A DNA stretch of 64,000 nt from Paenibacillus pinihumi DSM 23905 = JCM 16419 (lineage in GTDB: Bacteria > Bacillota > Bacilli > Paenibacillales > Paenibacillaceae): NCBI RefSeq assembly GCF_000422505.1, contig NZ_KE383868.1:72202-136201 (forward strand), written 5' to 3'. Made by a program: the position numbers and the translations under genes. Position 1 is the stretch's first letter, and each line of letters opens with the position of its first letter. Positions 8,519 to 14,731 of this stretch are shown piece after piece. The notes beneath the pieces are model-generated. The model was not told where the DNA came from. It saw nothing but the letters and a program-made list of their open reading frames with translations, and made no database searches.

Positions 8519-9564
8519 GGGAACACCTCGCCATACTCCCGGTTGGCGCGCTCGTAATCGTCCATTCTGCCGATATCCAGCCAATATTCCTGTACCGGGA
8601 ATACAGATACACGCTCGCCGCGGGAGGCAAGCTGCTCAAACAGGACGGTCATATTTGTAAATGTGGAGGGCGGGATAGCAGCGATCAGGCGCGACTCCAG
8701 CACGTAGATTCCGGCATTCACAAATGTCCGGTGGACCGGTTTCTCCCGGATTCCGCGAAATCGGTGCTGATCGGTATCGACTACGCCGTACGGAATCGAA
8801 TACGCATACTCCCGGATACACATAGTAGCTGAGCTGCCGTGCTCCTCATGATACTGCAGCAGATGGGCGAAATTCAGGCTAGTCAGCAGATCGCCGTTAA
8901 TGACGATCATCGGTTTGTCCGGGACAGGGGGCAGGAGGGATAGTGCTCCTGCTGTGCCGAGCGGCTCCTCCTCGCGCAAATAGCGGATACTTACGCCCCA
9001 TTTGCTGCCGTTCCCGAAATAAGATTCGATCATGTCCGCCCTGTAATTGACTGAGAAGAAAAAGCTGCGGAATGAGCAGGAAATGAGCGATTCCAGAATG
9101 GTCTCCAAAATCGGCTTGCTGCCCACCTTCAGCAGCGGCTTTGGGCAATCCTTCGTGAGCGGCGCGAGGCGGGTTCCAAGCCCCCCCGCCATAATGACAA
9201 CGGCGTTATCCCTTGGGGCAGGCTTGAGAAAATCCTCCAGCGCCTCCATGCCTGTAACCGTCCCGTCTGGAGATACGACAGGAATCCGCCGCAGCCCTTT
9301 GCCGAGCATAAGCTCATACGCGGATTTCCACGGTGTCCCCTGCAATACCGTACTGGGCTCAGGGTTCATAACCAGTTCTACCGGCTGATCCAATGACAGC
9401 CCGTCAAGCATGCCGCGCCGGACATCCCCGTCGGTCACAGTACCGAGCAGCCTGCCCGCAGGGTCCGCTACAAGCGCGATCTGGGCGGCTTCCTTCTCTA
9501 TAACTGCAATGGCCTCGCGGATTGTCGCATACGGTCCGATCATCAGTCTGGCACATTCTCTCAT
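8515..9564 (-). CDS. ptmE: CBS-domain sugar-phosphate nucleotidyltransferase, PtmE-like
   Basis: Two CBS motifs occupy about residues 1-115 (TVTDGDVRRGMLDG, GLRRIPVVSPDG). A nucleotidyltransferase domain follows, with VVIMAGGLGTRLAPLT, CPKPLLKVG and VINGDLLT. This architecture is that of PtmE, reported to be a glucosamine-1-phosphate guanylyltransferase that starts the GDP-linked legionaminic-acid route in Campylobacter. ATG at 9564 has AAGGAGGA about 6 bases upstream. It is the first gene of the ptmEFBA block, separated from the Ena-like gene upstream by about 80 bases containing a GC-rich hairpin. The CBS pair suggests allosteric control by an adenine nucleotide. Confidence 0.83.
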   Translation of the reverse strand: MRECARLMIGPYATIREAIAVIEKEAAQIALVADPAGRLLGTVTDGDVRRGMLDGLSLDQPVELVMNPEPSTVLQGTPWKSAYELMLGKGLRRIPVVSPDGTVTGMEALEDFLKPAPRDNAVVIMAGGLGTRLAPLTKDCPKPLLKVGSKPILETILESLISCSFRSFFFSVNYRADMIESYFGNGSKWGVSIRYLREEEPLGTAGALSLLPPVPDKPMIVINGDLLTSLNFAHLLQYHEEHGSSATMCIREYAYSIPYGVVDTDQHRFRGIREKPVHRTFVNAGIYVLESRLIAAIPPSTFTNMTVLFEQLASRGERVSVFPVQEYWLDIGRMDDYERANREYGEVFP

Positions 9565-9597
9565 TGCAGGTCCTCCTTGATTGCTGAAGCAAACTAT

Positions 9598-9634
9598 GTA
9601 CCCCCGCCCCAAGGCAGAGGCTTCAGGCGGGTAC
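9598..9634 (-). terminator. GC-rich hairpin between Ena-like gene and ptmE
   Basis: On the minus strand GTACCCGCC pairs with GGCGGGGGTAC around a 17-base loop. No U-run follows, so it may be an RNA-processing or attenuation hairpin rather than a full terminator. Confidence 0.35.
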
Positions 9635-9643
9635 CCTTGCGGA

Positions 9644-9994
9644 TTATACGGAAGGTCTGAAAAATTCGGTCATACACAAATCTGCTATCGCGCTAGCTAC
9701 CGTCCCTGTGGCGCTAATGGAAGTAAAGCCGGAAACGGCGAAAGCTCTGGATTGTCCGGGAGCTACAGCCCCAATTGTCGCTACAACCCTTGATCCTCTG
9801 CGGAATGTAAATGTAATGGATGCGGAGTTGGATGAATTATTGCTAATAACGCCGGAGGCGGCTACAGGAGTCGGGTTGGGTCCGAAGATCAGGGAACCGA
9901 GTACGGAACCTGTTCCAATCAGATAATTCTGGTTAGCCAGACAGACGCTGACAATCGGCTGCTGACAGCAGTTTTGTGAAGATGAACAGCTCAT
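9644..9994 (-). CDS. DUF3992/S-Ena-type endospore appendage-like protein
   Basis: A 116-residue protein with an N-terminal cysteine arm (CSSSQNCCQQPIVSVC) and a beta-rich core: GTGSVLG, ISNNSSNSASITFTF, VGAVAPGQ-like turn, SISATGT. Ena pilus subunits of Bacillus endospores carry an N-terminal CC-Xn-C connector that disulfide-links neighbouring subunits, followed by a jelly-roll core (DUF3992). Here the spacing after CC is 7 residues rather than the 10-11 I recall for Bacillus. ATG at 9994 has AAGGAGG 9 bases upstream. It lies between the Maf-like glycosyltransferase and ptmE, which links it to glycan transfer. It could also be an exosporium or coat protein of the same fold. Confidence 0.72.
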   Translation of the reverse strand: MSCSSSQNCCQQPIVSVCLANQNYLIGTGSVLGSLIFGPNPTPVAASGVISNNSSNSASITFTFRRGSRVVATIGAVAPGQSRAFAVSGFTSISATGTVASAIADLCMTEFFRPSV

Positions 9995-10113
9995 TAAATG
10001 TTTCCTCCTTGAATGGCAGAGTTTAGAAGAAAGATGCAAGATATCATATGGTCGACTGCTATGATTGGTATAGGTGGATGACACTCTGGCTGCCCAAATA
10101 TGCTTATAATTGT

Positions 10114-12054
10114 CTATTCAATCCGGTTCGCAGCGGTGCCAGGACGCGGTTTAACACGTGTGGCGGCCTGTTTAAGCTGCTGCGCAATGAGTGTGCAGGT
10201 TTGCCTGATCGCCTCCAGCATACGACTTTGCAGACTGTTCATCTGCCTGAGCAGATCGAGGGAATGAATTTCGCCCAGATCATTGATTTTTTTCTGATAG
10301 GCAAACAGCAGCGGCTGCATATAGGTGCTGATATCCGGGTCGGTATAATTATGGTAGATGTCGCTTTGCTCACGGATCAGCGCCTCAATGTAGGCAGGGA
10401 TTTCTGTATCCGGATAGGATTGATGAAGCACACATGCCTTGTCAATAAGACGGCAGCTCCGTAAATCTTCATCAGTCCGTCCTGCAAACAAGAGGAATTT
10501 CCTCCGCAGCGCCTCGCAGCGCTGAAGCATCGTTTCCAGCCGCTCGTCAAGCCACAGCTCTTCCCCGGAGGCAGAAGGCGTACAGCGCAGCAGGTATTCG
10601 TGCAGGGTAATGTCCAGTGGTTCCGCACAGAAGGATGTTATGGCTTCCTCAAGCGTCATCAGCTTGGTGCCCTTAATATATGCGCCACCTTCCGTAGCAT
10701 CAATAAAGCGGGTGGCCGGGTGAAGACTGATCTGCTGTTCGAACCAGGATTTGAACTCATACCATAACCGGGTCGTCTGTACCGTCCCGCCGTCTACACC
10801 CGGAACCTCGTAGGCTGGCTGGTTCTGCAGAGCACGAACCTGGTCCGAAAGACGTTCCTCAGAGTATATGGATTGTCTGCTGTGCGTCGTCTTGTCCCGG
10901 CCGAATGCCAGGTCCTGCCCGACAAATATAATCGGGTCCGCCCCTGTCCACAGTGCAAATTCAAATGCCAGGTGAGCAGAGGAGGAGCCGCCCTTGAGCG
11001 ATTCACCGCTCTCCATGATGGCATGCTGGATCCAGCGTGCAGAATTCTCCAACCGGCGGAATACCGGAACCCAGGGGCCTTCTACAGATTCGGGAATCCG
11101 CGGGTCAATGAGCGTGAGCCCGATTAGGGCCAGGGATTTTGGCAGCTCCTGCCCCGAGAAGTGGTAATGGTACACATCTGGTGAACGCTCCGTAACACTC
11201 ATCGCATCAGGCAGAATGCCCCGCTCCAGACAAGGGCGGAGAGCCGATTCCGCTGTAATGATCAACGCATTGCCGACGGCTTGCCGAAGGTGAACAATGT
11301 TATGGTCCAGCGATGGGCCGTTAGACACAATAAAAGCCGGCTTTCCCTTGAAGGCGCCCCGCAGGGAGGCAAGTCGGGGAGACTGGACAATTGCTTCGGC
11401 ATTTTCCATCGTATTGTACAAGCCTGCAAGCGTATCATGAATGGAATTTCCGATACTGCCGATCATTAATTCCAATGTATTCAGGAACCATTCGTGGAGC
11501 CCCAAATATTTTTCCTTCTCATTGCGGTGTGCGAGCCATGTGAAATGGGCCGTGAGCCTGCTGCTCTGCATCAGGAAGTCTCCCGTCATTACATATTGAA
11601 GCTGGGATTGAATTTGGGGGATGGAGCCCACCAGAAACCGGCAGGTTCCGTCCTCAAGCAGCGGACGGATATCGACATGGCACAGCATCGTGTAAAATAG
11701 GCGGATGTCATGCTCAATAAAGAGAGTTTGGGTGTAGGGCTTTTTGCGCTTCACATATTCCAGGAGCGGGTAGCCGAAGCCTGAACCGTAGACAAGACTG
11801 ATCCGTGTGTCCCTGTATTGGACGGAATCGGCCCAACGACTGGCTTCCGCTTGCGGATCAAGCAGACTATTGGTGTGGACGGCCCCGCTATCGGCTGCGA
11901 GTTTAGCAACCGGGGCACCATTTTTTGCCTTTACCACTTCAAGCGAATCACCCGCCTCTCCGGAAATGTAAGGCCCCAGAAGAACTTTTAGTTCATCTTG
12001 CAGATAATCCAGATTTTGCTCCAGCACCGAATGATCTACTGCCGTTCTATTCAT
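10114..12054 (-). CDS. Maf/DUF115-type nonulosonate glycosyltransferase
   Basis: A 646-residue protein with the layout of motility-associated Maf enzymes. The N-terminal region carries SLVYGSGFGYPLLEYVKRK and FIEHDIRLFY. The central DUF115 (MptE-like) domain has KPAFIVSNGPSLDHNIVHL, AESALRPCLERGI, GGSSSAHLAFEFAL and IIFVGQDLAF. A helical C-terminus follows. Maf proteins transfer pseudaminic or legionaminic acid to flagellin Ser/Thr. No flagellar gene is present here, and Ena-like genes lie on both sides, so the acceptor may be a spore-surface protein (inference). ATG at 12054 overlaps the upstream stop by 8 bases, with AAAGGACGGA before it. Confidence 0.82.
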   Translation of the reverse strand: MNRTAVDHSVLEQNLDYLQDELKVLLGPYISGEAGDSLEVVKAKNGAPVAKLAADSGAVHTNSLLDPQAEASRWADSVQYRDTRISLVYGSGFGYPLLEYVKRKKPYTQTLFIEHDIRLFYTMLCHVDIRPLLEDGTCRFLVGSIPQIQSQLQYVMTGDFLMQSSRLTAHFTWLAHRNEKEKYLGLHEWFLNTLELMIGSIGNSIHDTLAGLYNTMENAEAIVQSPRLASLRGAFKGKPAFIVSNGPSLDHNIVHLRQAVGNALIITAESALRPCLERGILPDAMSVTERSPDVYHYHFSGQELPKSLALIGLTLIDPRIPESVEGPWVPVFRRLENSARWIQHAIMESGESLKGGSSSAHLAFEFALWTGADPIIFVGQDLAFGRDKTTHSRQSIYSEERLSDQVRALQNQPAYEVPGVDGGTVQTTRLWYEFKSWFEQQISLHPATRFIDATEGGAYIKGTKLMTLEEAITSFCAEPLDITLHEYLLRCTPSASGEELWLDERLETMLQRCEALRRKFLLFAGRTDEDLRSCRLIDKACVLHQSYPDTEIPAYIEALIREQSDIYHNYTDPDISTYMQPLLFAYQKKINDLGEIHSLDLLRQMNSLQSRMLEAIRQTCTLIAQQLKQAATRVKPRPGTAANRIE

Positions 12055-12361
12055 TGCGCTCCGTCCTTTCTCCGGCAGAAGAATAACCGAGCAGGGGAAG
12101 CAGGCCTGCCTCCAGTCTGTCTGTAGCAAGCAAACTATCGCCTTGTTCCAGCAAGCTGACGGCTTGCCGCAGTTCGAAGGCAAGCTGCCTGTATTGCGAT
12201 TCCATCAGCTCTTCGCCGTCAGGCGCTGCCTGATCCAGTTGATCCAGCCACAGCAGAGCTGCTTTCTGGAACCAGCCGAGTCCCTCGGCGTCATCTCCGC
12301 ATCTCCAGGCAGCGCATCCCTGGGCGATACATACCGCAAAGTTCCGCTCATCATTGCTCAT
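12047..12361 (-). CDS. Unknown 104-residue protein upstream of Maf
   Basis: I do not recognise it. It is acidic and helical, rich in Leu, Gln and Ala (AWRCGDDAEGLGWFQKAALL, ELRQAVSLLEQGDSLLATDRL), suggestive of a short helical-hairpin or TPR-like fold with no membrane segment. ATG at 12361 lies within the end of the preceding gene, with AAAGGAGA 9 bases before it; its own end overlaps the Maf-like gene by 8 bases. The tight coupling suggests an accessory subunit or chaperone for the glycosyltransferase or its acceptor. Confidence 0.7.
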   Translation of the reverse strand: MSNDERNFAVCIAQGCAAWRCGDDAEGLGWFQKAALLWLDQLDQAAPDGEELMESQYRQLAFELRQAVSLLEQGDSLLATDRLEAGLLPLLGYSSAGERTERNE

Positions 12362-12626
12362 AAATATCGAAGTCTCCTTTCTCCAGACGTTCAAGCAGCA
12401 GCTTTGCACCATTCTGGACAAACCAATCATGCTTGACAAGAGCGCTCTCGCTGAGCCACTCCGAAGACTGGATGAAGCGGCTGACCGGCTCCGCCATCCT
12501 CGACATATCCGAGGGGTTGAACATTACGGAGGGGGAGGAGGACAACCATACATACCAATCTTCAATTGTCTTTATAAGTTCCTGCAGCTTGGGCGATAGC
12601 CCCGCCTGATCTTTATCAATCTCCAA
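12351..12626 (-). CDS. Unknown 91-residue protein in the Maf/Ena operon
   Basis: No family recognised. It is a soluble helical protein with a conserved-looking stretch KTIEDWYVWLSSSPSVMF and RFIQSSEWLSES. The start is TTG at 12626: AAGGAGATGAGA lies just upstream, an in-frame stop occurs at 12635-12633, and neither nearby ATG is in frame. It overlaps the 104-residue gene by 11 bases, so both are probably translated together with the Maf-like gene. Confidence 0.65.
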   Translation of the reverse strand: MEIDKDQAGLSPKLQELIKTIEDWYVWLSSSPSVMFNPSDMSRMAEPVSRFIQSSEWLSESALVKHDWFVQNGAKLLLERLEKGDFDIYEQ

Positions 12627-12708
12627 TACATCTCATCTCCTTGGAAAAATGGTTCGACCGGCTGCGGCCAATCCGTTTTCACTTGATATTTCAGCTTTCT
12701 GTGAGCGA

Positions 12709-13251
12709 TTATTTGATTTCCCGCCGGATACGAATCGCGTAGCTGCCTTTGCAGATGCCGCCCTCGCCGGAGCCGATAATAGTTAACCTGCTGATAGCCG
12801 GGACATCAAAGCTTACCTGCTGTCCTTGCTCGATAACCCCTTCTACAGAGTCGCCCCGCTGCAGCTCGATGACCGCCCGCATTTTTCCTTTAGTATCATT
12901 TTCAATCAAGATCATACTGGAGGGAGCGCCATTGGCCGAAGTAAAATATACGCGTGGAATGCCGTCGCAGAGCTGAAAGATTTTTCCGTTCAGGCTATCG
13001 CAGGTGTATTGGCGGCTTGCTGGGGGAGGAGGAGTAACTGGAGGTTGGGGACTGCCAGGCGGACAGCTCCATGGCTTGGGAATTTTGCCGCCCCTGTACC
13101 GGTTTCCGCAAATGAATGGCCGCCGCCTGCGCTTTCGGATTTGTGTTCGCTTTTTTTTACCGCATCGGCGACAGTTTACATGCGGGCAATTTAATCGGAC
13201 GACCGTAATTTGATTGTTGGCCTGAATGAACCTGGATTTTCTGATTCTCAT
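12709..13251 (-). CDS. Ena-core-like protein with basic, Cys-rich N-terminus
   Basis: 180 residues. The first 70 or so are very basic and carry CPHVNCRRC and the run KKKRTQIRKRRRRPF, then a proline-rich linker (QPPVTPPPPASRQ). The rest resembles the beta-sandwich core of DUF3992/Ena proteins (MILIENDTKGKMRAVIELQ, QGQQVSFDVPAIS, LTIIGSGEGG). The combination suggests a base or anchor subunit binding an acidic spore layer, which is inference. ATG at 13251 has AGGAGG 9 bases upstream. It heads the minus-strand operon containing the Maf-like and ptm genes and is divergent from another Ena-like gene. Confidence 0.6.
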   Translation of the reverse strand: MRIRKSRFIQANNQITVVRLNCPHVNCRRCGKKKRTQIRKRRRRPFICGNRYRGGKIPKPWSCPPGSPQPPVTPPPPASRQYTCDSLNGKIFQLCDGIPRVYFTSANGAPSSMILIENDTKGKMRAVIELQRGDSVEGVIEQGQQVSFDVPAISRLTIIGSGEGGICKGSYAIRIRREIK

Positions 13252-13457
13252 GCTTCAGTGCCTCCTGTAAATTCGCCTCTTGTCTTAACATTTATATTGA
13301 ACAGGCGGGCTAAATGCCCCGGGCATTCGTTTATTCCATGGCAAATAGGCCTTTGCCATGCGGTACAAACGCCTGTATTGACAACAAATAGACGAATATA
13401 CGCGTTCAATTGTCCTGCCTGTTGATATACTAAACAGGAGAATGGGGAGGGATGAAG
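13252..13457. promoter_or_regulatory. Divergent intergenic region between two Ena-like genes
   Basis: Both flanking genes start here. On the plus strand GATATACTA at 13428-13436 resembles the mother-cell sigma-K -10 element (CATAnnnTA) and ends about 20 bases before the GTG/ATG region. TTGACA occurs at 13378-13383, but without an obvious sigma-A -10 at the right distance. Late-sporulation control would fit the spore-surface proteins but is only suggested. Confidence 0.3.
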
Positions 13458-13799
13458 ATGTCTGCGGATGGATGTTCAAGCTTTGATCTGCCTCAAGATC
13501 CAGTCGTAGGCCGCTGCGTGCAATGTCCGTGGTATGTCTATGACCTTGAATCGGCAGTGCTGTATACGACAAATGAAATCATCCGTGCTACAGGCACTAT
13601 CAGCTCCAGCCCCGGTTCGTTCAAGCCTGTTCAGCTTCAATTTACGTACCGCAATATTGTGGTGGAAGCTATTACGCTTCCCGTTGGGCATACAACGGCT
13701 TTTACGATTGTAGGCTTTGACCAAATCAGGGTTCTGGGCACACAAGGGGGCAATGCAATGGGGGATTTAATTCTGAACACCGTTGAGGTAAATGCTTGA
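13458..13799 (+). CDS. DUF3992/S-Ena-type endospore appendage-like protein
   Basis: 113 residues: an N-terminal arm with cysteines (ADGCSS, VVGRCVQCPWYVYD) and a beta core (RATGTISSSPGS, VQLQFTYRNIVVEAITLP, GHTTAFTIVGFDQIRVLGT). The core parallels that of the 9644-9994 protein turn for turn, including PxGxTxAFxVxGF versus PGQSRAFAVSGF. GGGGAGG at 13444-13450 puts the ATG at 13458 at 7 bases; the ATG at 13452 is too close. It is divergent from the Ena-like gene at 12709-13251. Confidence 0.68.
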   Translation: MSADGCSSFDLPQDPVVGRCVQCPWYVYDLESAVLYTTNEIIRATGTISSSPGSFKPVQLQFTYRNIVVEAITLPVGHTTAFTIVGFDQIRVLGTQGGNAMGDLILNTVEVNA

Positions 13800-13902
13800 T
13801 TTCTCTTTTTTTTACACTCTCATTTGCAGGCCAAGAAAAATCTATAAAAATTAAAAATAGCATATAGAGAATAAACCAATAAAATGATATAATACCAATT
13901 AT

Positions 13903-14247
13903 TTGTATCGTTATATAAATTATTAAGAATGGGGAATGTCATAAAAAAATTTCGGATGTAAACTATCCGATTATTACCTCTTTCATGACACATGCGCCAG
14001 TTCTAGCTGTAATCTCACAGGATGACAAAAGCATCAATTGGGTGCTGAGCAATTATTTGCAGCTTTCTGTTACAAGCAGCGGAGGCGTCGACTTTTTTAC
14101 CCCGAGCCCCCATTAAGTTATCCCTTCCTTAACCTTCAAGTGATTAACCGTGATTTCATGGCCAACTATAGTACAGACCCTATTGAATTAATTATGAATG
14201 CTATTATTGAGGTCGATCATGTCCAACAAGCGGGAGCGGGCTCCTGA
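13903..14247 (+). pseudogene. Frameshifted remnant of a BtrH-N-like peptide-cluster protein
   Basis: One frame reads through TSFMTHAPVLAVISQDD, WVLSNYLQLSV and DFFTPSPH to a stop at about 14115. The next frame continues YPFLNLQVINRDFMANYS and DPIELIMNAIIEVDHV to 14247. Together they follow the order of the BtrH N-terminal domain family (CHA..., SNYIQL, DFY..., QxIxRD) often seen beside NRPS and RiPP genes in Paenibacillus. The break lies at a run of five Cs near 14105-14112, so one lost C explains it. No good start and no C-terminal half are present. A sequencing error could explain the shift but not the truncation. Confidence 0.55.
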
Positions 14248-14359
14248 AATCCAGGAACAGATACGGCAGTGGTTCGAAGATGAGAAGGAGCTGCTGCTTC
14301 AGGTTTTGCACCATTACAGCTGTGTTCCTCTTGGGGACAATCTCCCGTCCGCGCAATAG
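14219..14359 (+). CDS. Small ORF, 46 residues
   Basis: ATG at 14219 follows GAGG by about 7 bases and encodes a charged helical peptide (EIQEQIRQWFEDEKELLLQV) ending PSAQ. It overlaps the tail of the BtrH-like remnant in another frame. It may be a genuine small protein or part of a degraded gene; no family recognised. Confidence 0.3.
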   Translation: MSNKRERAPEIQEQIRQWFEDEKELLLQVLHHYSCVPLGDNLPSAQ

Positions 14360-14400
14360 CTGCCAGCCAACGTCCATGCCATTTTTATTCTGGAAAGGGG

Positions 14401-14589
14401 GTGAGACTTATACAAAAGGTAGAGGTATATACGCAGGACGGCAACAAGGTAATTGCCCATGTCCAGAACTATGACGCTGAAGAGCTGAACCGAAGCATCA
14501 ATGAGAAAAATTCCATTACGATCCGAATTGGAGATGTCATTGTGGACCCCCGCAATATATTAAAGATCGTCCCGGTCCGTGAAAGCTAA
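14401..14589 (+). CDS. Small conserved-looking protein, 62 residues
   Basis: GTG at 14401 directly follows GGAAAGGGG. The peptide begins VRLIQKVEVYTQDGNKVIAHV and ends RNILKIVPVRES. Alternating hydrophobic residues suggest a small beta-barrel or SH3-like fold. It lies about 140 bases before the first carbamoyltransferase on the same strand and could be the first gene of the NRPS operon. Family not recognised, and the role unknown. Confidence 0.5.
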   Translation: MRLIQKVEVYTQDGNKVIAHVQNYDAEELNRSINEKNSITIRIGDVIVDPRNILKIVPVRES

Positions 14590-14606
14590 TCGGCTGCGTG
14601 CAGATT

Positions 14607-14626
14607 CAAGCTTGCATGCAAGCTTG
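14607..14626. repeat. 20-bp perfect palindrome upstream of the carbamoyltransferases
   Basis: CAAGCTTGCATGCAAGCTTG is self-complementary over all 20 bases. It lies between the 62-residue ORF and the first carbamoyltransferase. It could be an operator for a dimeric regulator or, in RNA, a short hairpin; no U-run follows. Confidence 0.6.
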
Positions 14627-14731
14627 TAAAACCAGTTGCTGCCGTTGCCATGCAGGCTCCTGGACAAGCTGTACCCGGGACGTCCTGCAACGCGCTGCCG
14701 GACAATAAGCGTATTGGAGGTTAAATGGATA

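Noticed and set aside
13378-13400. Sigma-A promoter before the forward Ena-like gene
   Set aside because: TTGACA is present but no -10 at a workable distance.
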